This document shows positions 17,942-27,400 of a stretch of 64,000 nt of DNA, piece after piece. A program made the position numbers and the translations under genes. A model generated the notes under the pieces. It made no database searches. It was not told where the DNA came from and saw nothing but the letters and a program-made list of their open reading frames with translations. The DNA is taken from positions 4,192,501 through 4,256,500 of the forward strand of contig NZ_CP136684.1 of NCBI RefSeq assembly GCF_032921865.1, written 5' to 3'. The DNA is from Thalassospira lucentensis. GTDB lineage: Bacteria; Pseudomonadota; Alphaproteobacteria; Rhodospirillales; Thalassospiraceae. Numbering within the stretch: the first letter of the stretch is position 1; each line of letters opens with the position of its first letter.

Positions 17942-19111
17942 ATGAGCGATCCGATCAAAGCACCTGACAACACCAGTAATGAAGATGGTGCTGCGGATAT
18001 TGTCGACGAAGCCGACGAAGCCCAACAAAGAATGCTGAGCGCGCGTGCACGCGCCTATCGCCGGGCGCGCACGGTATCGGTCATCGGCACCTTCGTCATT
18101 CTGGCTTTCGGGTGTTTTTATGTCGCCCAAAGCCTGCTTTTGCCCGTGATACTGGCCTTCTTGCTGGCACTGGTATTCTCGCCGGTGGTGCGCACACTCG
18201 CGCGCTATCGCGTCCCGCAAAGCCTGACCGCACTTGCGATTGTCCTGACCCTGACGACATCGGTGATTGCCGGCGTTTACGGGCTAAGCGATCCGGTATC
18301 GAAATGGATCGACGACGCGCCGCAGATCGAACGCCAGTTGCGCCTGCGCCTTGCCGATCTTGGCGGGCCGCTTGAAAAACTGCGCGACGTGCAAAAACAG
18401 GTCGAACAAGCCACCAATCAGAATAACGAAGCCGATACGCAAAAGGTCGTGGTTCAGGAACCCAACATGATCAGTCAGGCCGCCCAGGGCGCACCGGAAA
18501 TCGTCGCCGGAATTGCGCTAATGCTTGTGCTGTTGCTGTTCATCCTGTCATCAGGCGACATGGTCTATGAAAAAATGGTCCGCGCCCTGCCGACCTTTGG
18601 CGACCGGCGCAAGGGCCTGCGCATCGCACATGATATCGAACGCGAAGTTTCGCGCTACCTTCTGACCATATCGGCGATCAATATCTGCCTTGGCATCCTG
18701 ATCGGCACCCTGCTTGCCATTGTCGGCATGCCCAACCCGGTTTTGTGGGGCATTGTCGCAGGCGTGCTCAATTTTGTGCCGTTGCTCGGTGCCGTTGTCG
18801 GTGTCGGAATTGTCGGCATGGTGGCACTGGTTTCCATGCCAACCACGACAGCCGCCATCCTGCCACCTGCGATCTATCTTGCCTGCACCGCGATCGAGGG
18901 CCAATTCCTCACCCCGGCCCTTGTCGGCAACCGGCTTCGCATCAATTCGGTGGCGGTGATCCTTGCCATTGCCTTCTGGGGCTGGATCTGGGGCTTTATT
19001 GGTGTGCTGGTCGCCGTCCCGTTGCTCATCGTCACCAGCGTCTTTGCCAAGCATGTCGAAGGTCTGGGGGGCTTGCGCGAAATGCTCGGCCCCAACAATA
19101 ATCTGAATTGA
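17942..19111 (+). CDS. AI-2E family transporter (PerM/TqsA-like permease)
   Basis: A 389-residue inner-membrane protein. An acidic, hydrophilic N-terminus (1-35) is followed by paired helices (VIGTFVILAFGCFYVAQSLL; PVILAFLLALVFSPVVRTLA), a periplasmic or cytosolic helical insert near 115-175, and then the conserved C-terminal block (LLTISAINICLGILIGTLLA, GILNFVPLLGAVVG-like VLNFVPLLGAVVG, PAIYLACTAIEGQFLTPALV). Family members export autoinducer-2 or other small molecules; the substrate is unknown here. The start has a GGAG site seven bases upstream. Confidence 0.9.
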   Translation: MSDPIKAPDNTSNEDGAADIVDEADEAQQRMLSARARAYRRARTVSVIGTFVILAFGCFYVAQSLLLPVILAFLLALVFSPVVRTLARYRVPQSLTALAIVLTLTTSVIAGVYGLSDPVSKWIDDAPQIERQLRLRLADLGGPLEKLRDVQKQVEQATNQNNEADTQKVVVQEPNMISQAAQGAPEIVAGIALMLVLLLFILSSGDMVYEKMVRALPTFGDRRKGLRIAHDIEREVSRYLLTISAINICLGILIGTLLAIVGMPNPVLWGIVAGVLNFVPLLGAVVGVGIVGMVALVSMPTTTAAILPPAIYLACTAIEGQFLTPALVGNRLRINSVAVILAIAFWGWIWGFIGVLVAVPLLIVTSVFAKHVEGLGGLREMLGPNNNLN

Positions 19112-19243
19112 TTTTTGATTTATAAAAAACAACCTGAACGTTTAACCATGCAACCATTGCGATTAAAGCCATTGAAGCCCCGGCTAATATAAAATACTGT
19201 TCCCTCAATTTCAGCTTATGAAACAAGAAATTAGGGGACAGGC

Positions 19244-20041
19244 ATGCTTTGTAAAGCCGGATTTTCAGGCACCTTTGCCTCCGCCGCAGTGATGGCGTTC
19301 TCCATCACAACATTTGATGCGAAAGCATCGGAAAATCCTGATTGGCAGGGCTTTTACGGCGGGTTTGCGCTTGGCGGCATGTATGGCGCATCCAATCCCG
19401 ATAGCGAAGCCCAAAGCAGCGGCTATTTCAGCGAACAAAGCGACCTTGATCAGCTGCGCCCGGGCTTGCAGGAAAAAATAGACGGCTATTCTGCCTCCGG
19501 CTCCGGCCTGTTCGGATATGACCACCGGCAGGGCAACATGATCTATGGCATCGAAGCCGACCTGACGGTTATGGATTATTCCGAAACCTCAAACGCCGGG
19601 CCGGTGACTTTCACCTCCTCTCCCACGATAGACTTTTCGACGCAAACCACCGTCAAAACCAACTTCGCTTTCAGCATCCGGCCGAAAATCGGCTATGCGT
19701 TCGATAACTGGATGATCCATGCCGCCGCGGGTCCATCGCTCAGCCAGTTCAAATACAAGTTCCGTTATGTTGACGACAATGGCAGCGGCCAGCCCGTTGA
19801 CTTTGATGAAACAAGCTGGGCACTTGGCCTCTCGTCGAATGTGGGGGCAGCCTATAATCTCGGAGATGGCTGGTCGCTGCGCGGGGATTACGTTTTCAAC
19901 TACTATCCCGAAATCGTCGACAAGAGTCAGTCCTTTGACAGATTTGTTCCGTTGGCGGCGGCCTCCTTTACCGGCTCGTTCAAGCACGAAGCCGATTTTC
20001 AGTCGCACACGATCCGTTTTGGCCTGATCAAACGCTTCTAA
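19244..20041 (+). CDS. Outer-membrane beta-barrel protein (small porin-like)
   Basis: A 265-residue protein with a signal peptide ending DAKA near 24. The mature protein begins WQGFYGGFALGGMYGAS, the usual opening of Omp25/Omp31-type 8-stranded barrels in alphaproteobacteria. Alternating aromatic/hydrophobic strands follow (FGYDHRQGNMIYGIEADLTV; FSIRPKIGYAFDNWMIHAAA; WSLRGDYVFNYY), and the last residue is Phe (IRFGLIKRF), the outer-membrane insertion signal. It has a GGGGACAG ribosome-binding site and stands alone between an exporter and an AraC regulator. Specific function unknown. Confidence 0.85.
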   Translation: MLCKAGFSGTFASAAVMAFSITTFDAKASENPDWQGFYGGFALGGMYGASNPDSEAQSSGYFSEQSDLDQLRPGLQEKIDGYSASGSGLFGYDHRQGNMIYGIEADLTVMDYSETSNAGPVTFTSSPTIDFSTQTTVKTNFAFSIRPKIGYAFDNWMIHAAAGPSLSQFKYKFRYVDDNGSGQPVDFDETSWALGLSSNVGAAYNLGDGWSLRGDYVFNYYPEIVDKSQSFDRFVPLAAASFTGSFKHEADFQSHTIRFGLIKRF

Positions 20042-20102
20042 GCCATCCCGCACTTGTGCCGAATTGATTGCGAAACGGATCGGAAACTGCCAATCTTTTG
20101 GC

Positions 20103-20936
20103 ATGTCAGACGAACCGTTTCGCATCCTGTCTCATGACTGCACCGGCGTTTTGGCCCTCAAGGCCAGGACATGCCACAGCTTTGCCAAACACAGTCATGA
20201 ACAGTTCGGCATCGGCTTCATGTTTGAGGGCGCACAAAAATCGCTTTCGGGGCGCGGTATGGTCGAAGCCGGGGCTGGCAATATCCTCACGGTCAATCCC
20301 CGCGAAGTCCATGACGGCACCCCGATTGGTCAAAGCCCGCGTGGCTGGAACATGCTGTATCTGGACCCGGACCTGATCCGTGATGCGGCGCGTGACATGA
20401 CAGATGGCAAATCAGACCATTACGAATTCACAAGTCCGGTCATAACATCGCCCGATGTCGCGCACTGCTTTGCTGATCTTTTTGCCGCCATCATCAAAGG
20501 CGATCATGAAAATGCAGGCCTGCGGCGCGAAGAAATGCTGTTTCTTCTGCTCCATCACGCGATCATTGTCCCGGGCCAACCCGATCATTATCGCTACCGG
20601 CCGCAAAGCGGTGCCGATGCCAGTATCGCGCGCGCCATATCCATGATTGACGATGCCCCGGACGAAAACCTGTCGCTGGCCGATCTTGCCAGCACGGCGG
20701 GGTTAAGCCGCTTTCAGACCGTCCGCCATTTCACGCGCGCAACGGGGCTCACCCCGCATGCCTATATCATCCAGCGCCGCCTTGACCTCGCCCGCCGCCT
20801 GATCGCAACCGGCACCCCTCTGGCCGAGGTCGCTGCCACCGCAGGCTTTGCCGATCAAAGCCACCTGAACCGGCATTTCATCCGCGCCTATGGCCTGTCA
20901 CCGGGTCGTTATGCCAAGGCGTTGCAGAACCACTAA
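20103..20936 (+). CDS. AraC-family transcriptional regulator
   Basis: A 277-residue regulator. The N-terminal cupin-type sensing domain (about 20-150; HSFAKHSHEQFGIGFMFEG, NPREVHDG) is followed by a C-terminal double helix-turn-helix (about 175-275: LSLADLASTAGLSRFQTVRH, and AEVAATAGFADQSHLNRHF, GLSPGRYAKA). I chose ATG 20103 (MSDEPFRIL) rather than the TTG at 20064. AraC regulators of this type often sit beside a LysE exporter; here LysE (22139) lies beyond a convergent sulfotransferase gene, so it may be the target. Confidence 0.9.
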   Translation: MSDEPFRILSHDCTGVLALKARTCHSFAKHSHEQFGIGFMFEGAQKSLSGRGMVEAGAGNILTVNPREVHDGTPIGQSPRGWNMLYLDPDLIRDAARDMTDGKSDHYEFTSPVITSPDVAHCFADLFAAIIKGDHENAGLRREEMLFLLLHHAIIVPGQPDHYRYRPQSGADASIARAISMIDDAPDENLSLADLASTAGLSRFQTVRHFTRATGLTPHAYIIQRRLDLARRLIATGTPLAEVAATAGFADQSHLNRHFIRAYGLSPGRYAKALQNH

Positions 20937-20948
20937 ATCTGTCTGATT

Positions 20949-22055
20949 TCAGGACGCGTAACCGTGGCGCTCTTTCCAGCCCCCCAGAAGGCTGTTGACC
21001 GCGTCCGCAATCTCCGGATTTTCATCGGCACGGCCGATATTGGCCGCCTCGCTACTGACAAAACTATGATTAAACCTGTTTTCGACCCCAAGGAACGAGG
21101 CGATCTTTTCCATTGTCGCCTCTGTCTCGCCAACCAGATCTTCCATCCGAACCGTCAGGAAACTTCCAGCCGGAAGCGCCTTTTCAAGCTTTTCGGTCTT
21201 CAGCAGCATCGATGAAATCTGCTTGGCGGCCAATCCGACATCGCTTGGGAACCAAACCTGTTTGACATAGGAACTGACAACGTCGGCCGGGTTGCGGACC
21301 ATATGGATGAACTTCATCTTGGGGAAAAGTTCATGCAGGAAATCGACATGCAACGCATTTGTCGGCGTATCATCGACCCAGCGCGTCGGACCGGATTTGG
21401 CATAAAGCGCAAAAAGAAACTCGCGGCACATCGCCAGAACTTCCGCCCGTTCCAAATCCTTGCCAAGGAAGAACGGCCTTAAAAGCCCCTCGGTATTCAC
21501 GATCCCGTTCTGATCGATATGAGCGACAAGCTGGTTGAGGAATACCTTGACGCATTTCTCAAAATACTCGGCACCAAACGCCTGCCCGATGGCATGAATG
21601 GACCCGCTTGCCTGCGGATTTTCGCGCTGTATCAGCTCGAACGCCTGCTGAAAGCCCATACCCTTGTTTTTGCACAGATCGGAAAGCTTTTGGTTAAGCG
21701 CGGCATCACGGAACCCGAAACGGGTCATGGATGCAGCACGGCCAAAGAAATTGACGATGGCAAAATGGCGGCGAATGATATCGGATTTGTGGGAAAACAC
21801 ATCGGCAACATCGCGCAGGCCGTTATATTCCGAAATCAGCTTGTTCTCATGGCAGGCAAAATAAAGCGCGCTATGCGTACCCAGAATATCGGCCAGAATG
21901 GATGTCCCGCTACGACCCGTTCCACCGACAAAAACCGGCGCATTGAATTTCACATCGTTTTGCGCATCCGACACGTTCACATTCTCCCCGATATCGCTGA
22001 TCATCCTGAAATTTCCGGACCACACTATGTCTTGCGGCTCCGCTTTGACAAGCAT
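20949..22055 (-). CDS. Sulfotransferase-family protein
   Basis: A 368-residue PAPS-dependent sulfotransferase-like protein. The 5'-phosphosulfate loop is GGTGRSGTS near 43-51 and the 3'-phosphate site is in FIHMVRNPADVVSSYVKQ near 245-262. The acceptor could be a carbohydrate, lipid or small molecule. The start is uncertain: MLVKAEPQ (used) or MISDIGEN 17 codons later. It converges with the AraC gene (13-base gap) and is divergent from lysE, appearing inserted between them. No sugar or capsule genes are nearby to suggest the acceptor. Confidence 0.85.
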   Translation of the reverse strand: MLVKAEPQDIVWSGNFRMISDIGENVNVSDAQNDVKFNAPVFVGGTGRSGTSILADILGTHSALYFACHENKLISEYNGLRDVADVFSHKSDIIRRHFAIVNFFGRAASMTRFGFRDAALNQKLSDLCKNKGMGFQQAFELIQRENPQASGSIHAIGQAFGAEYFEKCVKVFLNQLVAHIDQNGIVNTEGLLRPFFLGKDLERAEVLAMCREFLFALYAKSGPTRWVDDTPTNALHVDFLHELFPKMKFIHMVRNPADVVSSYVKQVWFPSDVGLAAKQISSMLLKTEKLEKALPAGSFLTVRMEDLVGETEATMEKIASFLGVENRFNHSFVSSEAANIGRADENPEIADAVNSLLGGWKERHGYAS

Positions 22056-22138
22056 CTTGCAATTCCGTTCAAGAATACCGGATCAAAACGCGCTTAACTG
22101 GGCTGATCAGGTCAAACCAGAAACGGAACCATGCCATT

Positions 22139-22753
22139 ATGATCAGCCCCGAATATCTTCTGACTTCGCTTGTTGTCGTTCTGCTGCCCGGCACCGGGGT
22201 GATCTATACCCTTGCCATTGGCCTTGGGCGCGGCATGAGGGCGAGCATCTGGGCAGCCTTTGGCTGCACGCTCGGCATCCTGCCCGCCATGGGCGCAAGC
22301 ATCCTTGGCCTTGCGGCCCTGCTGCATACCAGTGCGCTTGCCTTTGAAACCCTGCGCTATCTTGGCGTGGCGTGGCTGCTTTACATGGCGTGGGGCATGT
22401 GGCGCGGCACGGGTGCGATGAAAGTCACCGCCAAATCCGATCCGGTCCATGCCGTCAAAATCATCCGCGACGCCATCCTGATCAACGCGCTCAACCCGAA
22501 ACTGTCCCTGTTCTTCCTGGCCTTCCTGCCGCAATTCATCACCCCGAATGCCGGCGGAACCACCACCCAGATGACCCTGCTCGGCCTGACCTTCATGGCA
22601 CTCACCTTCGCGGTTTTCATCGTCTATGGTTTGTTTGCCAGTGCACTTCGAAGCCACGTCATCGAACGGCCAAGGATCATGAACTGGCTGGGGAAAAGTT
22701 TTGCGGGGGTGTTTGTTCTGCTGGGGGCAAAGCTCATGGTCGCAAACCGGTAG
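22139..22753 (+). CDS. LysE/RhtB-family amino-acid exporter
   Basis: A 204-residue inner-membrane protein with six predicted helices and the family pattern: N-terminal VVLLPGTGVIYTLAIGLGRG near 15-34 (LysE usually PGPxxxxV), WAAFGCTLGILPAMGAS, LRYLGVAWLLYMAWGMWRG, and LINALNPKLSLFFLAFLPQF near 117-136. It exports amino acids or related metabolites. The upstream AraC gene may regulate it. GC content drops sharply after its stop. Confidence 0.92.
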   Translation: MISPEYLLTSLVVVLLPGTGVIYTLAIGLGRGMRASIWAAFGCTLGILPAMGASILGLAALLHTSALAFETLRYLGVAWLLYMAWGMWRGTGAMKVTAKSDPVHAVKIIRDAILINALNPKLSLFFLAFLPQFITPNAGGTTTQMTLLGLTFMALTFAVFIVYGLFASALRSHVIERPRIMNWLGKSFAGVFVLLGAKLMVANR

Positions 22754-22798
22754 CATAGGAAGTAGTGAAAGCACACCATTCTGTGATTCACTTGCTCC

Positions 22799-23560
22799 TT
22801 AAGCTTCTTCCAAGCAAGTGAGGAATAAGTTCGCAAGAACGGCAATTGTTTTGATGTCCGCAACTAGGTTTGCGTGGAAAACAGCAGGCTCAGCTTCTTC
22901 CTCAAACGAGTGCATAATGCAGGGTACAAAATAGTGCATTTCTTCATACTGCTGCTTCAAGCGCACATGCAATTCTAAATCGCCATTTCGAAGCGCTTCG
23001 TTTGCTTGCTTAGCAAGCTGATTATATTGTTCGGTGTCCCGAACACAGTAAGGCGGAATGTACAAAGGGATTCGGTGTACTAACGCGTCACGCCACTCAG
23101 TAATGTGAGTAAACCAATCTCTAAATTCGACAATCTGGTCTCGAAATCTTTGTGGTAAGTCACGCCACAGATCACGACAATCTCTGGAGAGCTTTACTTC
23201 CCTCGTTCTAAATGTGCTACCATCTCGATGTTTTAAATTACGCTCATTAATCCAAATCCAAGCTAAATTATCCAGACAACCGATTATATTGGAAATACTT
23301 GCTTGGATGTGGATAGTTGCTTCCTTGACATCACCCCTTGGCGGTATGTCGTCAATATCGGGAGGAAGCAATTCATAAACGCGGTCCACAGCATGATCTA
23401 GGGTTTCCAGCCGCCGACAAAGTCCATGATGAGCGTGTTCACGGGCCTCGCGAGTTGCAAACTCATGCAGAATAAAACGTTCTTTGCATGCATTTAGATG
23501 CTCTCTGGCTTCAACAAACCCTTCAATCAACTGATCAATATGCTCTTGCGTAAAATACAT
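22799..23560 (-). CDS. HEPN-like hypothetical protein on an AT-richer islet
   Basis: A 253-residue, all-helical, probably cytoplasmic protein with no signal or membrane segment. Near residue 157-162 it has an R-x4-H motif (EWRDALVHRIPLYIPP) preceded by a Trp-containing helix (DNLAWIWINERNLK), the arrangement seen in HEPN-domain proteins, many of which are RNases in toxin, abortive-infection or CRISPR-linked systems. A matching MNT antitoxin is absent. Codon use is more AT-rich than in neighbours (many TTT/AAT/TTA codons), suggesting horizontal gain. I chose MYFTQEH over an ATG/GTG four codons upstream. HEPN assignment rests on one motif and fold inference. Confidence 0.65.
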   Translation of the reverse strand: MYFTQEHIDQLIEGFVEAREHLNACKERFILHEFATREAREHAHHGLCRRLETLDHAVDRVYELLPPDIDDIPPRGDVKEATIHIQASISNIIGCLDNLAWIWINERNLKHRDGSTFRTREVKLSRDCRDLWRDLPQRFRDQIVEFRDWFTHITEWRDALVHRIPLYIPPYCVRDTEQYNQLAKQANEALRNGDLELHVRLKQQYEEMHYFVPCIMHSFEEEAEPAVFHANLVADIKTIAVLANLFLTCLEEA

Positions 23561-23572
23561 TTTAAAGACCAC

Positions 23573-24040
23573 CCTACCCCATCACGTCCCACCTCAGCCA
23601 ACAAAGAGCCGGTGTTACTATGACACGCAGAATAACATTGGACACAAACCCAAGTTAGGTACTGTTGTGATCTAGTGGAAACTTATTCTGCCACATCGGT
23701 TGGGAGAACAATGCGAAAGCCTGAGCCCGTATCACATCCGCCGTTTCGGTGCTTCAGTTATTCGGACCACAGCATCGCGAATGTCGAAGCAATTTTGACA
23801 AGACGGGCTAAAGAGCACGACAGCGCCTTGTCCGGCAACAATAGTCGCCCCCGATCCACCTGCCGATGACACAGGATGATCGCACCAGTGACGATTGACG
23901 AACGCATCATGGCGCACTTCACGCCGTCGGTGACTGGCCTTCCGACATTTCCGAACGCAATCATCGGCCCCGTAGTCAAGTCAAGCCGGATGATCCCGGG
24001 TATTGCCTCGCCCCGGATCACCTCGCTCCGATCAGCCTGC
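23573..24040. other. Islet region with no convincing intact gene
   Basis: About 470 bases without a credible intact gene. Short open frames occur on both strands (for example minus 23758-24021 and 23732-23917). Two overlapping minus-strand frames each look protein-like over part of their length (IIRLDLTTGPMIAFGNVGRP; GATIVAGQGAVVLFSPSC), as expected of a decayed gene, but no family is recognised. Confidence 0.35.
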
Positions 24041-24042
24041 TC

Positions 24043-24216
24043 TCACCCAAAGGGCACATCTCTCCCGTCATGATTCACACCAATTTTCCGCAAATTCTCC
24101 ACGGGCTCATCACCCGGACGCACCACCGCCGTAATGACTTTTCCACGCGCTATTGATGCCCATTTGGCGATGTCGCCGCCGTCCTTTCGACCTGTCAGAT
24201 CGTTGCACTGTCATCG
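24043..24216 (-). pseudogene. Possible frameshifted small ORF
   Basis: A minus-strand frame open from about 24210 to a stop at 24043 reads as a natural-looking protein (GRKDGGDIAKWASIARGKVI, then VVRPGDEPVENLRKIGVN) but has no start codon. A well-placed AGGAG with ATG (near 24214-24216) lies just upstream in the neighbouring frame, so one base change would join them into a protein of about 58 residues. Family unknown; it could also be chance. Confidence 0.3.
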
Positions 24217-24245
24217 TCATACTCCTGTCTTTGGCCCAAAACGCA

Positions 24246-24281
24246 AAAACCCGCGAAAGCGAATCACGCTTTGCGGGTTTT
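24246..24281 (-). terminator. Terminator after the hybrid histidine kinase
   Basis: AAAACCCGCGAAAGC paired (one bulge) with GCTTTGCGGGTTTT. On the minus strand the stem is followed by TTTTTGCGTTTTG, about 140 bases after the kinase stop. Confidence 0.75.
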
Positions 24282-24418
24282 GGGTCCGGGTGCATTTCTC
24301 CCGTTGACTTTGTCTTTATGCCACAAACAAAAGAACAAATCAAGAACAATCTTTAGGAAACTTGCAAAAAATCCGAATCCCTTAAAAAGATGTTATTTTT
24401 CAAAACCCTATGCTGCCT

Positions 24419-27400
24419 CTACTCCGCCGCATCCGAGCTTTGCCGGTTCAATGCACGTGTCATCAATGCGCGCAGTTTCGCCGGGCGGAGCGGCTTGTTC
24501 AGCAGTGCGAATCGCTGGGCGCGGATCAGCTCCGCCGTATCGGTACTGCGATCCGCCGTAATCACCACGCCGGGAATATCAAAACCGTGTTGGTCCCGCA
24601 GCCTGATCAGGACATCAAGCCCGGTTTCGCCGGAACTCAGGTGATAGTCGGCAAGGATGATATCGGGGGCAAAAACAGGTTCGAATCCCTCCTTGTCCGC
24701 CACTACTTTCTGCGGAACCAGAAGCTTCTCAGCATCAATCCCTGACCGCGCAGTCGCCACCACGCAATTCCAGTTTTCCAGCATGGCGCGCATGCCATCC
24801 AGGATATCGGGTTCGTTATCGATGCAAAGGACGCGCAAACCGCCCAGTTCGCCTGCCATCCGGCGGCGCGGTTTGGGCATTGCGGCCTCGTCAACAATGC
24901 CAATCGGCACATCGACCGAGAAAACCGTCCCCCGCCCCGGGCGCGACCGCACCGAAACCGTATGATCCAGCGACCGGCCAAGGCGATCGACAATCGCAAG
25001 GCCAAGGCCAAGCCCCTTCACATCGGTGGTTTCCGGGCCCTCAAGGCGATGGAATTCGCGGAAGATGATTTTAAGCTTGTCCTCGGGGATTCCCGGCCCG
25101 CTATCCCAGACCTCGATCCTGATCTTGTCCCCCCGCATCCGGCATCCGACCACCGCCCCGCCATGGCGGGTATAGCGCAGCGCGTTGGAAATAAAGTTTT
25201 GCAGGATGCGGCGCAAAAGCCGGCTGTCGCTTTTAACCCAGACATCACGCGGATGAACCGCAAACCGAAGCCCGGCCTTTTCCGCGACGGGTGTAAATTC
25301 GGTCTTGAGCGCATTAAGCACATCCGAAACCCGGAAATCACGGATGGTGGGTTGCATGGCCCCGGCATCAAGTTTGCAGATATCCAGAAGCTCGTTGAGC
25401 AGTTCCTCAACCCCCTTAAGCGACAGATCAACCTTGTTGACCAGATCATGGATATCGTCGCGAAGCTCCTTGCCCCCCAGCGCCACGGTGAACAGGCGCG
25501 CGGCATTAAGCGGCTGCAAAAGGTCATGGCTGGCCGCGGCAAAGAACCGGGTTTTGGTATCGTTCGCGGTTTCGGCCTGTTCCTTGGCAACGGAAAGTTC
25601 CGAGTTCAGTTCCTCAAGCGCGTGGGTACGTTCGGTTACTCGGGCCTCAAGCCCCTCGTTGGCATCCTTAAGCGCGCGTTCGGCATTCCGGCGTTCGGTG
25701 ATGTCGTGATAGATACAGAAATAACCAAGCACTTCGCCGGTTTCGTCAAAGTGCGGGATATATGTCCCCTCGGCATAGCGGGCTTCGCGTTCGCTGCCAT
25801 CACTCGCCCCCCAGCCTTCCTTGGGGGCGGGAAAATCGATCTCGAAGCTCTGGCGATAGCCTTCCAGTACCGCGCGGATCATCGGCTCCAGCCGGACATA
25901 ACGCTCCTCGCCCACCGCTTCGCGCACCGCCATGCCATGCGCCTCGATCCGGCGGATGCCAAACATCCGCTCATACGGGCGGTTCGTAAAACGCAGCCGC
26001 TGGTTTTTGTCTGCATAGGCGATCATGACCGGGATGTTATCGGTATAGATACGAATATTGCGCTCGCTTTCGCGCAATGCCTCTTCGGTCCGGACACGGG
26101 CGGTGATGTCGGCAATGGTCGCAACAAACCCGCCATCGGGCATCGGGTTGGTCCGCATTTCAAGCACCATGCCATCCGCCCGCTTGCGCTCATAGGTATG
26201 GGGCAATCTGCGCATCTGAGGGGCGGCATTGCGGCCCAGAAGGATATCGATATCGACCGCACGCGCACCATTGTCGCGGCAGATATCCACAAGTTCCGAT
26301 AATGGCAACGTGACCTGAATGTCGCTTGCAGTAATGCCCAGCAGATCAATAAAGCGATGGTTCCATGTCGCCAGACGCAAATTCTGGTCAAACACCCCAA
26401 CCCCTTGCGAAATGTTTTCAAGCGTGTTGAGCAAAAGGTCCCGGTTGAATTTGATCGCCTCGGACGCTTCATCCAGAAGCTCCATCGCATCGCGCCGCGA
26501 TACGGCCTTATCGGGCAGCAGAAGCGCCATCACCACGCGCGACGACGCCGCCCCGACCGCGCCCGATAATAGATGTTCGGTAAAATTCGCCGCATCAAAA
26601 TCGGCAATGTCGGATCGTTTGCTGTCATCCCCGCGCTGCTTGAGGTAAGTGCGAAACGCACGTTGCGCCCAGTGCTTGCCAAGGAAGCGCGCGGCAAGGT
26701 CTTCAAGATCGCCAAGGGTCACGCGGCCGGGCCATGTGTCATTGCGCGCCTTGGTATCCTTGCGATAGATATCGACAAAAAGCTGGGCCTGGCGGCGCTG
26801 GGTGACACCCTGCACACCAATCGCCGATCCGACAAACATCAGGACGAAATTAACCCCAAGCGACCAGACAACCCCATGGGTCAGATGATCCTCGATCCCG
26901 ACGCCGAGCAACGCCTGCGGGCGCAGGATACCAATGCCAAGCGGCCCGTCCGTCAGGATCGACATCGGCAACAGGCCGCTTTGGATAAAGCTTGGCAGAA
27001 GCAGGGTATAGGTCCACAGCACAAAACCGGAAATCAGACCGATGCGAACCCCGGTGCGATTGATCGATTTAAGATAAATCGCCGCCAGAACCGCCGGGCC
27101 AAATTGCGCCACCGCGGCAAAGGACAAAAGCCCGATATCGGCCAGCGCGTATTTTTCCGACAGGAACCGGTAAAAGCCATAGGCCAGAAACAGGATGGCA
27201 ATGATCGCGGCCCGGCGAACTTTAAGCAGAACCTGGCTGACATCCCCGGCAAACCGCCCCTGCAATTTCTGCGACCGCAGCAAAAGCGGCATGACCAGAT
27301 CGTTACAGACCATGGTCGATACCGCGACACAGGATACGATCACCATGCCGGTACTGGCCGAAAGCCCCCCGACAAAGGCAAACACCGCCAGCCAGTTTTC

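Noticed and set aside
20949..22055. Sulfotransferase gene as a recently inserted island between AraC and LysE
   Set aside because: The gene order is suggestive, but base composition matches the surroundings and no repeats mark an insertion.
24962..26302. Long open frame opposite the hybrid histidine kinase (446 codons)
   Set aside because: It is a shadow of the kinase gene: biased codon positions in the real gene keep the opposite strand open. Its product is rich in His/Gly/Arg without a recognisable domain and it has no ribosome-binding site.
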